DNA of 64,000 bases, taken from NCBI RefSeq assembly GCF_014805685.1, contig NC_060885.1:5951132-6015131 (forward strand), given 5' to 3'. This DNA is from Silurus meridionalis. Its lineage: Eukaryota; Chordata; Actinopteri; Siluriformes; Siluridae. Both the position numbers and the translations under genes were made by a program. Every line of letters begins with the position of its first letter. The first letter of the stretch is position 1. The notes beneath the pieces are model-generated. The model ran no database searches. It was given only the letters and a program-made list of their open reading frames with translations, and had not been told where the DNA came from. Below are positions 44,444 through 55,484 of the stretch, one piece after another.

Positions 44444-44785
44444 TTAACTCCATCGTTTGAATTTACTTTGATTTTCTTCAAATGTTACTTTTATTTGGAA
44501 AATTGCATTTGAATATACTTTGAGAAATGACAAATATTATTAATTAATTATTTTATTAATAATTATTTTAGATATATATATATTCATTAAAACTATTATT
44601 GACATTCATATTAATTATGAATTTGTGCAGCACTGTATACAGTACACTTAACAGAGCATGTCTCAAGGGTAGTGTTCTCATAAGTATTTCTTAGAGTGTG
44701 AAATGGGTATTTAACAGTTGAACAAAATGATGGTGATCCACACACCTGAAGAAAGACATGGTTCATTTTATATCTCATTAGTGCA
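44005..44785. other. Intron of znf827; TTTA-rich tract
   Basis: Very A/T-rich intron sequence with tandem TTTA/ATTT runs at 44180-44210 and 44405-44445 and TTTG runs at 44083-44099. No gene was seen. Confidence 0.7.
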
Positions 44786-44789
44786 CTGT

Positions 44790-45538
44790 GTGGCCAAAAG
44801 TTTGTGGACACCTGAACATAAGATTGGTATGTACCTTTTGAACATCCCTTTCCACATTTACTGTTATAATTACCTCCACTCTTCTGGGAAGATGTTTTAC
44901 TAGATTTTGATGCACTTTTGGAGATTTGTGCTCATTTAGACATAAGTAGTGTAGGTGAGGTGAGGAGGCCTGGGGTGCAGTCAGCGTTCCAATTCATGCC
45001 AAAGGTGTTAGATATTGTTTATAGCTCTATAGCAGGCCAATCATGATCTTCCACTCCAACCATGTAAAGCAGATCTTCATGGTCCTGACTTTGTGCACAG
45101 GGGCATTGTCATGCTGGAGCAGGTTTGGATCTATTGTGTGAACTTCAGCTTTGTTGGAAGAATCAGAATACTTTATTGATCCTATAGGGAAATTATTTGG
45201 TTGTAGTTGCTCACAGTAAAAGATCAAAGTAAAGATGAAATAAAAATAAGAGCATATGAATAAATTTGTAATTAATTAATTTATATAAGTAAAATTAAAC
45301 GTGTGGCAGCAGTGAAAAGCAGATGGCAGAAAAGTCAGACTACAATAATAGTTATAAATGTTATCGCACATGCAACTTATTATTATTACACACAATTGCC
45401 CAAGATTTTAACAATATATGTGTGACATGAATGATGTCTATATTATTTATAGCGTATAACATCTATATTGTTATAAGAACCACATATGGCTGGGAAAGAC
45501 CGGTGTCCCAATACTTTTGTCCCCTATAATTTACTGTA
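44790..45538 (-). mobile_element. Tc1-related element split by a LINE-tail insertion
   Basis: The copy runs from 'ggccaaaagtttgtggacac' at about 44793 to 'gagcaggtttggatc' at about 45131, then resumes at about 45477 with 'agaaccacatatggctggga' and ends 'tgtcccaatacttttgtccc'. The interruption at about 45150-45475 starts 'agaatactttattgatccta', a common fish retroelement tail. It lies wholly inside the znf827 intron between the finger-2 and finger-3 exons. Confidence 0.8.
45150..45475 (-). mobile_element. Retroelement tail inserted in the Tc1 copy
   Basis: 'agaatactttattgatccta', 'tagggaaattatttggttg' and 'gctcacagtaaa' are familiar from 3' ends of fish LINE/SINE copies (reverse orientation). 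The rest is A/T-rich, and limits are set by where the host element stops and resumes. Confidence 0.55.
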
Positions 45539-45739
45539 TATAATGTGAAAATGGAGTGAAATGGAAGCTGTAAATGGCATGCAGAGCTCCTGCACTGATA
45601 GCAAGCATCTTTCTGAATTATCTCACTAAAAGGTTAAAACACGTTTCATTAGAGCTACATTAGATGGCATAATAGAATATAGAAATGTAGATTAAAAAAA
45701 AAAACAGCAGGATGGAGAAATAAATGTTTATGTTTTCAG

Positions 45740-46190
45740 GTGCACCAGCACCAGGACCGGGGCGAGACGTTCCAGTGTGAGCTGTGTCCCTTCACCTCAT
45801 CGCGCCACTTCAGCTTGAAGCTGCACATGCGCTGTCACCAGCACTTCCCCCGGACCGAGCTCAAGGTCAAAGAGGAGCCGTGCACCGACGCCGAGGAGGG
45901 CGAGGGCGAGCACGCCTCGGTCACGGGCACCTCTCCGTCTCCCGCTCTGTGCCAGACGCCGGGCGAAGCCTCTTCCAATCACGCACACATCAAAGAGGAG
46001 CCTCAGGACGTTGCCCTCACGCCGCCATTCCCGCCTGGCCGAGAGCGACCAGGCAGCAGTAGCAGCTCGTTGGATCTGCCCAGGATCAGCGCCAGTCCAC
46101 CAGGGCCAGGCTCGGCAACCCCGGCGGCCTCGCTCTTCAGCCCGGACATTAGCACCAAGACGGCCACAGACCTCCTCATGAAGCTCTCTG
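45740..46190 (+). CDS. znf827: znf827 exon with end of finger 2, finger 3 and linker
   Basis: The acceptor is 'atgttttcag' (AG 45738-45739); the donor is TCTG|GTGAGT at 46190/46191, the phase leaving 1 base. The first codons, V-H, finish finger 2. After HQHQDRGET, finger 3 reads C-E-L-C, 12 residues, H-M-R-C-H (PFTSSRHFSLKLHMRCH), nearly identical to human ZNF827. The linker holds two sumoylation-type sites (KVKEEP at about 45866-45885 and HIKEEP at about 45985-46005), an acidic run, proline/serine-rich low complexity, and ends in SLFSPDISTKTATDLLMKLS. That last motif is of the type repeated several times in ZNF827. The protein continues in exons beyond the window; reading on past the donor meets a stop at 46271-46273. 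Confidence 0.96.
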
Positions 46191-46329
46191 GTGAGTCTGA
46201 TCGCTATCGGCTACTTCCTGGGTTGCTCACACTTCCTTGTTCTGCAGGTCGCGAAACTGTTGCTCATTGTTAATCATTTAATACAATTTTGATCCATGGA
46301 ATCAGTCGTGTTCCTGAAACATTTAAAAG

Positions 46330-47470
46330 TATATATTTTGGCCAAAAGTTTGTGGACACCTTTTTTGACAGATTTTTGAACATTCCACATTCGGTCCCCA
46401 TTTGCTGTTCTAATAACCTCCACTCTACTGGGAAGATGTTCCACTAGATGTTGGAGTGTGCTTATGAGGAGTAATGACTTACTCAGCCACAAGGGTGTTT
46501 GGTAAAGTCAGGTACTGATGTAGGTGAGGTGAGGAGACCTTGGGTGCAGTCAGCATTCCCATTCACCTAAAAGGTGTTCAAAAGGGTGTAGGGCTGAAAC
46601 GATTCCTCGAGAAATTCGATAAAAAAATGTAATCGAGGCAAATTACTCAATGCTTCCTTCCAGTCATTTTAACTACACACTGAGCACCGTGTTTCTCACG
46701 GACCATTATTACCTAACCCGCTAAACTATGGAGCGCTCTGGACAGGTAACACAGAAGACACTGCAGAATAGAAAATGGAGGGACGGAGAGAAAACTTCGA
46801 GGGGACGAGGAGAAGATTCAGGCCAAAGAAAACGGCAGGAAGTTTCCAAAGTTTGGGATCATTTCAAACTAAAACAAAGAAAACACAGTACATTGCGGTT
46901 ACTGTTTTTAAAGTCATTTGAAATTGATTTATATTTTTATTTATATACAGTGCGGTCAAAAAATCTCTCCACAGCAGCCGTGTAGAGCAGAGTAGCGGAG
47001 CTGGCGATAAACACACGGATTTAGTGCGTGGAAAATTTTCCAGCAGCTTCTCCAGAAACAAGGAAACCACATTGCGGTACTGTGCGAGATTTAACGAAGA
47101 AATCCATGAGTGAGGATAATTATGAGTTTCATTAAACGGATATTTTCCCCTAACCTTCTCTACACCACTGTGGAGGGACTTTTTGATGTCAATTGGCTAT
47201 TAAATGCACTAAATGGGTTTATTTTTCACCAATATTCTTGTGTGCGATTTCAGCAATAACATTTTTTCTAAAAAGGAAACAAATTACTTGTTCATTTTAA
47301 GAGACCAGTCTAATTTCCTCTCTTTTATTTACTATTGCTCTTTAATAAAGAAAACGTTTGAGGAAGAAACACATATGGCTGGAGAAATCAAGCATCCCAA
47401 TACTTTTGTCAAAAACTGCAGCGATTAATTATTTTAATAAAGTATTCTGCCGATTATTCTGTTAATTAGT
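46330..47470 (-). mobile_element. Tc1-related copy interrupted by a hAT-like relic
   Basis: A minus-oriented Tc1-family copy starts 'ggccaaaagtttgtggacac' at 46340 and continues to 'ttcccattcacctaaaaggtg' at about 46575. It then breaks at 'gggctgaaacgattcctcga', a typical fish hAT-type end (46592). The Tc1-family terminal words 'cacatatggctggagaaatc' and 'cccaatacttttgtc' reappear at 47371-47411. Confidence 0.65.
46592..47365 (+). mobile_element. hAT-like relic with BED-finger-like start
   Basis: After the 'tagggctgaaacgattcctc' end, a short frame from 46728 contains SKVWDHFKL, which resembles the opening of the BED zinc finger in hAT transposases. The frame ends at 46985 with no transposase core visible, so it is a deleted fossil. 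The right boundary is inferred. Confidence 0.5.
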
Positions 47471-47600
47471 GAGTATTTGGAGCGGAAAGTACTTCAGCAA
47501 TACCGATAAAAATACAAGAGGAAATGAGACGGGTCTCTTAAATGTAATGTCACTTCCTTTTTAGAAAAATTTTAATTCTTATTGCTGAAATATCTACAAG

Positions 47601-48398
47601 TACCGTATTTTCCGGACTATAAGCCGCTACTTTTTTTCTACGCTTTGAACCCTGCGGCTTAAACAACGAAGCGGCTTATTTATGAATTTTTCCTGGGTTT
47701 TTCCCGGTTTCACAAACTTCAAGCCAAAAAAACTGAACCCCATAACATTAGACCAATTAAATTTCCGAACGGAAACGAAAAAAACGCACCTCACCTGTGT
47801 TCTGAGCTGCACGGCTTCCTGAGAAAAAACTTCCACTGGGTGATTTTTAAATGTACGACGATGCCAAAAGATCCCCGAGTTGTGAAAGGAAGGAGGAAGA
47901 CAGTAAACAATGACTTTCTTGGTCGGCTACTGTTTAGATACAAGCCGTTGTAACGTGTTGAGTCTGGGTGAAGGGAGAGCTCACTAACTCCAGTTGCAAC
48001 AGAAATCATATAAGCACAGACAGGTTTCCAAAACTCGTGCTTTTTTATTTTTCTTGGCAACAGCGTTACGGGTTAGTCAAAGAAACTTAGAAATCAGCAT
48101 CAGAAAATAACAAGGACATAATCCTCGGTCTCCACACATGCAGTAATACCAGAAAAATGCAGTGGCAGTCTATTACCAAAATACCGCTATGCTCCTAAAG
48201 GAAGCGCAACATATTTCACCTGTTACACCGTGTGTAACGTGTCTTTCGTTAAAGCCTGTGTAAAGTACATTAGTTTAGACACTACACTAATGTAGTGTGG
48301 GCACTGCGGCTTATAGACAGATAAAAATAAAAATATTTGTAAAATTCAGTGGGTGCGGCTTATATATGGGTGCACTTTATAGTCCGGAAATTACGGTA
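47601..48398. mobile_element. Inverted-repeat DNA element, ends TACCGTATTTTCCGGACTAT
   Basis: The left end at 47601 (TACCGTATTTTCCGGACTAT, then AA) is matched at the right by the reverse complement of 48377-48398 with one mismatch. The internal words 'gcggcttatttatg' and 'gcggcttatatatgggtgc' continue partial symmetry. These ends are widespread in animal genomes. No transposase frame is seen over about 800 bp, so it is non-autonomous or decayed. Confidence 0.8.
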
Positions 48399-48644
48399 GA
48401 TTCCATGCATCTATCTCACCTGAACTGGAGGTCCTTCATGAGGTCAGGATGTATGAAAGATGAACCTCTACAGTGTCATGTGTAGGAGACAAATAAATGT
48501 TTAAACTCATTAAAGACTTGTTAAAGTGTATAAGTGCAAGATGGCGCTGTACCATGCTGGAGCGGCATTGACAAGTAAAAAGAGTAATCGTTAGATGGGG
48601 ATGTTGATGTAGCAGGCCAGCCTACATCCACTGTCACACACAGT

Positions 48645-48675
<31 letters not shown>

Positions 48676-49010
48676 TAAATCCTGCCGCCTCTACTGCCTC
48701 TTAAAGAGCCGGCACTTTGACAGTTATTCACTTCAACAAGCCCAAAGTTTAGAGCTGTTTAGCTCCGTCGCAGCAGCAAGTGTCAGGTTATTGTGAGTCA
48801 ACAGCAAGATTGATGCGAGCCACTCGCTCCGGGTTCGGCCGCGAGGTCAGAGAAAGGGCCGCAGCTCACCCGCTCAACGCACAGTAATTAGATTGAGATC
48901 TTGGTGTGGAGGAGGAAAAGAGCTGAGAAAAAAACCTCACATTAAATTAATTAAAAATTCATGCATAATTCATAATTAAGAAGGAATTTGTAATTGGAAG
49001 TGATTAGTCC
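48399..49010. promoter_or_regulatory. Unique-looking block, candidate conserved noncoding DNA
   Basis: After a (CA)n run (48645-48670), about 48690-49010 is complex DNA with 'acagtaattagattgagatc', 'attaaattaattaaaaattc' and 'catgcataattcataattaa', i.e. many homeodomain/POU-like TAATT cores. No frame and no repeat was recognised. Enhancer function is only a possibility. Confidence 0.3.
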
Positions 49011-49136
49011 CTCTCGGGCTCCAAAGTGTGACCTCCTGGATGGATGTTTGTTTGCGTGTGTGGGTGAGACACATTAAATAGACAGATATCACAATATATA
49101 GGATATTTACTGGAATTGAAAAACAAATAGGTCAGA

Positions 49137-49198
49137 TAGATGGATGGATGGATGGATGGATGGATGGATGGATGGATGGATGGATGGATGGATGGATG

Positions 49199-49296
<98 letters not shown>
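49137..49296. repeat. Compound (GATG)n(GATA)n(GACA)n microsatellite
   Basis: About 15 GATG, about 12 GATA and about 12 GACA tetramers follow one another without interruption, each changing one base from the last. Related compound tracts are at 53560-53650 and 58181-58276. Confidence 0.97.
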
Positions 49297-49500
49297 ACTT
49301 TATTGTCATTGCATGATACACAGCAACTAAGTGCAGTTTGGCGTCTACCAGAAGTGTAGAAAGTAGCAATCGTGCAAATAGTAAAGCCAGTATATATATG
49401 TAAAGCCAGTGTAAATCGAGATAATATAGAGATACATAAATAGAAAGTGTAGATTCCAAAAGTGTAGTGCAATAACTGTCTGCTGAAAGCTGATTGGCTA
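49297..49500 (-). mobile_element. Retroelement 3' tail beside the microsatellite
   Basis: 'actttattgtcattgcatg', 'acacagcaactaagtgcagt' and 'ttggcgtctaccagaagtg' are wording of a very common fish LINE/SINE tail whose end carries tetramer repeats. The tract thus probably grew from the tail of this insertion. Confidence 0.6.
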
Positions 49501-50015
49501 AACACGGCATACCCATGATTACACCTGTTGATTACTAATCTCAGTGTTTTTTTTTCCTCATAATTATTTTGAGATTTAGATTCAAAAATACAAACCCTCA
49601 TTCTCAAAAAAAGGGTTTCAGATGTTATGTATATTAGCTCGACATTTGAGTGGGTGGACCTAAATGCTTTTTAAAATATGTAGTTATTTCTAATATGTCA
49701 GTGAAATATACTAAAAATGTAAAGCATGATAAGATTTCAATAGTAATAGACACAATCAGTAAGCTACAGGGGTCCAAGCATTTCTTTTTCTGTGAATAGG
49801 TAAGCATATAAATGATACAAATGAACTACACACCGATTTGATTCGTACAGATTCAGTGACAAATCGATCGACAATTGTGAGAATTGTTGAGTCTGTTTTA
49901 ATAACAATGTCAGTATTTGAATTCAAAGTGCTTGAGTCATGTGATATAATCACAAATTGTCAACTTGTAAAGTAAATAGAAAGCCATTTGGAAGTGAGCC
50001 CTATCGTGCTGTTGT
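49501..50015. other. No gene seen
   Basis: Ordinary A/T-rich sequence with no recognised repeat or exon. Confidence 0.4.
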
Positions 50016-50019
50016 GTGT

Positions 50020-50340
50020 TAAGGCCGTGTCCGAGACGGCAAAAACGTAGTCTTTTGAAAACGTTTTCCAAAGTGGATCAATTTGAAAGCGGCTTTTTCT
50101 TCGTGTTGCAGTGTGAACAGTGAAAACAGAGGCTTTTGTAAGCGATGACGCATTTTTTATGTAGTCCTTGTCGCACGTTTCCAAAGAGCTGGAAAGGGAA
50201 TAAAGTGCGGTAATGACGCAGGTCTGATCGGCTTGCGTTTTTGCCCACGTGCAGTACAGGGATGTGAGCGTAGATGTATTAGATGGATTAGTGTAGATGT
50301 AGCCTACAACTGGCGTTTTAGTGAAGAGTGAAACCAGCAT
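50020..50340. repeat. Dispersed element with 'cgttttgaaaacgtttt' type words
   Basis: 'aggccgtgtccgagacggca', 'gtcttttgaaaacgttttcc' and 'gtggatcaatttgaaagcgg' resemble fish non-autonomous hAT-type elements. Exact ends were not determined. Confidence 0.4.
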
Positions 50341-52590
50341 CCATCTCTAATGTGTTTTAGGTCCGCCCACACGTCCCTGTTAAGCTAGCATGGTACCTGA
50401 GTGAGAGTGGTTCATTTACTGTGCTGTTCAGATAAGCAGCACAGAACATTCCAGAAAAATGCATAAGTCGACGACGATATGGCGATATTTTACATTTCTC
50501 AGAAAGAACTCGGTTACATAAAAGGTGATAAAAATGGCGGGGAATTTAATCTTGCTTTACTGTCGCATAAATATTTCTGAACAGCTCTCAGATCGCACGT
50601 TGTGGAAACAGAAGATCGTTTGCGTAGCGCTCGAAGCGCCCTCGAGCACGCCGAAGAATACGAACTGCTCTTTCCTAATGACGGCTGCTGTCACACTGCT
50701 GCACGAGCGACTCGACGGAGAGAGTGAGGGATGGAAAACAGCACAAAGGGATGAAAGGACGAGACGGAGAGAAGAGCCAGTGACAGCGGGGTAGTGTTTT
50801 TTAGATCCCCGGGCAAAACCCGTTCACTCTGTCATATCCACACACATTCTGAACTCTCCTCGACCTCTGACATAATTGTCTTTTTGGAGACAAAGGAGGG
50901 GCCTCCACAGATCGTTTCAGCCCGTTCAACCAATCGGCTTTTATTCACCACGCACAGACATGAGCGTCAGACGTCCAGTAGCGATCTCCGTCCCCATTCA
51001 GAGATAAAAGCCAAAAAAAAAAGCTTTGAAATGCAGACCGCTACAAGAGCGCCCCACGGGTCTTGTACTGCAGAGGTGGGCGTGGCTTCTGTCACGGGCA
51101 ATCAGCTGCTCTGTGTGTTTTGGAGGGGGAGAGACAGGAATTATCCTACCTGTTCAGATGAATAGATCGGTGAAGGCAAGATCTAATGAAAGCTCCTATC
51201 GTTGAGTTTAAATATGATAGTCACGTTGCACAGAAGTCGATTTGGGGTCGTGGCACTAAAAAAGCAGACAGGTTTAGCTATCTAGGGAGTTGGGGGGGGC
51301 CGAAGTTCCTCTTCTTAGTCCGTCAACTCTGTCATCTATTATTACAATCACAATTGGGTGCAACATTAATTCAACCAGATCAATCGTTCACATATTCTCC
51401 TGTTTTCCCGAAGCCCCCAAAAAGTCAAAAAACGTCATTCTCTTCAGTAATAGAAATATCGGAAACAACCAATGAGCCATTTGTGTCGCTTCCTATAAGT
51501 CTGGAATGACTGTTTCAGACATCTTGCATTACACCGACTGTCGCGGACGGCTCGACTTTGACCTTGAACTTGATATATATACACTAAAATGTTACTTAAA
51601 ACACTAGCATGAGGGCACGCCACTAATTTTAGCGTTAGTATCCACCTGTTTTCTTGTGGACGTCTGCTGAAAAAACGATTGCGTGTATAAATTCTAATAG
51701 CAACATCGAGGCCAATAGAGGTTAATGTTTCGTTTATGTGCGGTTTGTTTTTTCCTGGCGGGAAAATGTTACAATGGCAATAAACAGCTCAGGAACATCA
51801 CGTGCTGTTCGTGGTTCCGTTTATAACCAAACAAAGCATCATTTGTGGTTTAAAGAACTGCTTTATACACAAACGTAAAGTTAGAGTAGACTGCACTTGC
51901 GCGAGTCTTTCTTCTCCTGACTGCATTCTCTACCTTTATAATAGAAATAATAGTCTTTATTACTCTTTATTTTCTTGCCTCTTTAGGGTTGTAGCTTTAA
52001 GATGTAAATCACTAGTTAGTGTTCAAATCATGTTTCTACTACCAGCATAGTAATGATAATACTAATAAAATATTTCACTAATCATCATCACTCACACTTC
52101 ATATTATGTGTATTGAACGACTATGTGCATGTGTTTAGAAAAATATATATATTTTTTAATTACTCATTTTGAGTACAATGATAATATTTGTGTTCATGTA
52201 TTGGAAAACATTTGATGCCACTGAGGTGAGATACAGGTATTGCTGGCACAGGTTCCAGGTTCAGCAGTGTTATTTATAATGTACTTCCTGGTTAAATAAT
52301 TTTTTTTAAACGAAATCCAATTTCTAAAAGACGAACTATCCCAATATATCGCCGTGCTCACAGTATCGCAAGTACCCCTGTATCACGCCAGATTATTGCC
52401 GATACCCAGCCTTAGTACACAATGAAACGAAACAACGTTCCTCCAGGACTGATGTGCTTCATGAACTAACATAAATGTACACATGATTTGCACTGCTTTG
52501 CAGCAAAAATCAGTACAGTATAAGTGTGTCAGTGCAAATCGATTGTCCATATAATAAAACTTTGTAAACATTGGTGGTTTAATAGCAATT
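50341..52590. other. No gene seen; long unassigned block
   Basis: About 50480-51140 is GC-moderate with overlapping frames of 89 and 123 codons that lack domains. About 51150-52590 is A/T-moderate without recognised repeats. No exon with paired splice sites and no ZNF827-like residues were found, so the next znf827 exon is not here as far as I can see. Confidence 0.4.
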
Positions 52591-52594
52591 TGTT

Positions 52595-53010
52595 AAAGGC
52601 AGTTTTATTGAATTGGTTCAATTGTGTGTTTGCGTGCGTGTCCAGCGGCTTTGTATCAAGGAGTCGAATGGCTTGTGGAAAGAAACTGTAAGGCATGAAC
52701 GCTTCAGTACCTTTTTCCAGGAGGGTAAAGAGTGTTCTTCTCAGCTGTTTCTCACAGTCTTGCAATCAAAACGGTGCAATTCCCAACCAAGGCAGTGATG
52801 TAGCAGGTCAGGATGCTCCACATAGTCCCTTAATGGAAGGTAGTGAGGACAGGTGGGTGGGAGTTTCGTCCTTCCGGAGTTTTCTCAGGAAGTAGAGATG
52901 CTGCTTGTATCCATATTTATCTTAAGGGTCTTGTGCACATGCATCCGCTTCCTCCAGCAGCACTTCCTGACAGAGCTTTTCACACCGTGCCTATTTCAGT
53001 GCCCGTTTAA
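52595..53010 (-). mobile_element. LINE reverse-transcriptase 3' relic
   Basis: 'gaatggcttgtggaaagaaactgtaaggc' (in parts), 'gtagcaggtcaggatgctcc', 'tcctcaggaagtagagatgctg' and 'tcctccagcagcacttcctg' parallel the decayed reverse-transcriptase C-terminal region and 3' UTR of the minus-strand LINE at 59560-60905. No intact frame. Confidence 0.55.
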
Positions 53011-53555
53011 CATCATTGCTTCATACCGCAAAACGATCCCAATCAAATCAACTCTATAACAGACGAGCCGAACCATTCTCTAACACGCCTCCTCTACGCC
53101 GGATTATACGGCGAAAATCCTCCTCCTTTACAGACCTGGGGAAATTCCGACTACACTTGGAAATGAGCTCCAGCAGAAAACTGCCATCATCACGGACACC
53201 TTCACAGTGAGCTCCAAGTAATGAGGATGGTGTGTATGCCACGGAGCGGCTGAGGCTTTTTACAGCTGAGATCCTCAAGAATCCAGTCAATGACCCGTTT
53301 TTTTTTTTTTTTAGAATGATCATAGTAACCAGGGATGAACCCGATAAGATTTGGGAATCCATCCAAATAGGGTCAAGGTCTCAGCAAGGTCAAATGTCTG
53401 AAGCATTTTTTTTTCTTTTTTTCACATCCTTTATGTTTGAAATATGCTTTCATTTTTACCTCTTTCTATTTGTAGCTCTCTCTCAGTAATTTTCATGTCA
53501 TCCTGTGCCTTCTGTTTATTGGTTTTTTAGTTGAGCAGCATTTATTTTTCCATCT
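53011..53555. other. No gene seen
   Basis: Unassigned sequence with poly-T at 53300-53313 and T/C-rich runs at 53408-53425. Confidence 0.4.
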
Positions 53556-53557
53556 AT

Positions 53558-53570
53558 CCTTCTATCTATT

Positions 53571-53601
<31 letters not shown>

Positions 53602-53651
53602 CTGTCTGTCTGTCTGTCTGTCTGTCCGTCCGTCCGTCCGTCCGTCCGTCT
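53558..53651. repeat. Compound (TCTA)n(TCTG)n(TCCG)n microsatellite
   Basis: TCTATCTA units pass into about six TCTG and then about six TCCG tetramers. It has the same compound logic as 49137-49296 on the other strand, with an extra one-base step to TCCG. Confidence 0.95.
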
Positions 53652-53744
53652 TCTTTATTTAATTCATTTATTAAACAGATTTAGACACTTCTAGGACTTT
53701 GCTGTCAGCTTTTGCTGGATGTTGACAGATGTGTGGACTTCTTA

Positions 53745-54258
53745 AGCCCTATTCGGACGGGACTAGTTTTCCAAACGACGTTTGAGTTAGATTTTTTTTC
53801 AGCCGACGTCTGTCATTTCATGTATGTATTCGGACGGAACTAACATCTCCGTGTTAATTACGGAGGTAGGAGTGTCTGTGTTTTACATGTGGGCATTGCA
53901 CAAGACCACATGTCCAGGATGCGTGGATTGCGTATGGTCATATGACCGAGCAGAAACTAGAATACTGGCGCGCTAGGGTTAGTACGGTAGTTCACGTTGA
54001 CCAAAACGCACAAGAAAACGCGTTTTGGAAAAAACATTTTCGGCAATCACGGACATTTGCATACGGACGGGATTAGATTTCTCAGAGGGCCGCCGAGTTT
54101 GCTGAAAAACAGTAGGTAATTTGCTCTGGAATTTTTACAGAGGTCGTGTGAGAGAAAGACAGACATGGCAGATTCGGATGGGATTAAAATCACAAAGTAC
54201 GTCTGTAAAACAGAATTCTTTTTTAATTTTTTAAAACCAGTCCCGTCCGAATAGGGCT
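53745..54258. mobile_element. Non-autonomous element with AGCCCTATTCGGACGGGACT ends
   Basis: The left end AGCCCTATTCGGACGGGACT followed by A-GTTTT is mirrored at the right (reverse complement of 54233-54258) with one mismatch over about 26 bp. The interior repeats the motif ('tattcggacgg' near 53827, 'catacggacgggattaga' near 54060, 'cggatgggatta' near 54177), so the ends have subterminal echoes. It is 514 bp with no coding frame. Confidence 0.8.
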
Positions 54259-54289
54259 ATACAGTGTTAATATCCATCACCATCACCAG

Positions 54290-54670
54290 ACCCAATCATG
54301 TTCCAATGTGGCAATGCACCTGTGCACAAAACCACCCTCATGAAGATTTGCTTTACATGGGTTGCAGTAGAAGGTATTAAATGGCCTGCTACAGAGTTAC
54401 AAACCCTTTTGAACATCTTTGGGATGAATGTGAACACTGACACCACCCCAGGCCTCCTCATCTCACTTACATTATTACCTGACTTTACTAACACCCTAGT
54501 GGCTGAATGATCACAAATCTACACAAGATCATTTTAAATCTATTGGAACATCTTCTCAAAAGAGTGGAGGTTTTAATAAGAGCAAACAGGGTCCTAATGT
54601 GGAGTGGGATGCTCTAAGAGCACATAAATCTTATGGTCCGGTGTCCACAAACTTTAGTGCATATAGTGTA
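54290..54670 (+). mobile_element. Tc1-related element copy
   Basis: 'gcacctgtgcacaaaaccac', 'ctcatgaagatttgctttacatgg' (in parts), 'gggatgaatgtgaacactga', 'ggcctcctcatctcacttac', 'tggaacatcttctcaaaagagtggagg' (in parts) and 'ggtgtccacaaactttagtg' follow family order. It lacks the left end and directly abuts the element at 53745-54258. Confidence 0.8.
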
Positions 54671-54779
54671 GCATAAAAGAAGTAAAATATTAGAGCTTTT
54701 ACTTATAGCTAATGCAATTTTGTGAACTTTTGCCTATTAAAACTACATTTGAGCAAGTTCATAAAACTGACCGCTAATG

Positions 54780-55345
54780 ACCTCACGTACAACATTACCA
54801 TGCTAACCTTTGAAAACGTTTTTTGAAAGTCCACAAAAACACAGTGGACAGCCGAGACCGTCTTCCATCACTATTCACTTATTTACTCCGCTCATTTCCA
54901 TTTATCCTTCGCCTCATCTTTTCATGCGATCTGCACCAGGCACTGCGGCTTTTTCATTCCTTTTTTTTTTTCAATATGCACCACGCCAGGTCTGTGCTTT
55001 TGCATGCTGGGTCCAGAGCCGTGAAGCCAGCGAGATTAAAATATCTCCGTAGGCAGCCACGGATTAGCGTTACCTATTCATTTCACTTCTCAACACGCCG
55101 GCTGGAGGAAGGAGCGGAGGACAAGGAGAGGAGGCTGACATGTTGGCATCGAGATTAAAATATAAATTCAAAAAGCAGTGGATTAAAAACGCCTATTCAT
55201 GCCGGTGGCTTCCGGCGCACGGAGGCCGAGAAAACAGCATCAACTGTGACCTACACTCATCATCCATTTTAATAGGAAAAAGACCAGGTGACTTATTTTT
55301 TGAAATTGCCTCAGATTTCTTGTTCTTGGCTGACAGGAGAGAAAT
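54780..55345. promoter_or_regulatory. Unique-looking block, candidate conserved noncoding DNA
   Basis: Complex sequence with two similar phrases ('agattaaaatatctccgtag' at about 55030 and 'gagattaaaatataaattc' at about 55150) and no repeat or exon features. The frames here have no domain. Regulatory function is speculative. Confidence 0.3.
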
Positions 55346-55484
55346 CTAACCTGGTCTGAGTCTGTTGTAGCTCATCCACCTTTGTTACGCATGCTGAGAT
55401 GCTTTTCTGCTCACCGCGGTAGGAAAGAGTGGTTATTTGAGTTATGTTATCCTTCCTGGCACGTTGAACCAGTCTGCTCCTTAG

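Noticed and set aside
46191..46273. Continuation of the znf827 reading frame past 46190
   Set aside because: A strong GTGAGT donor matches the position where the known protein continues in another exon; the extension ends in a stop after 27 codons without ZNF827 similarity.
46728..46985. A BED zinc-finger host gene
   Set aside because: Only a short BED-like phrase is seen, beside hAT-type end sequence, and the frame ends quickly; a transposon relic is the simpler reading.
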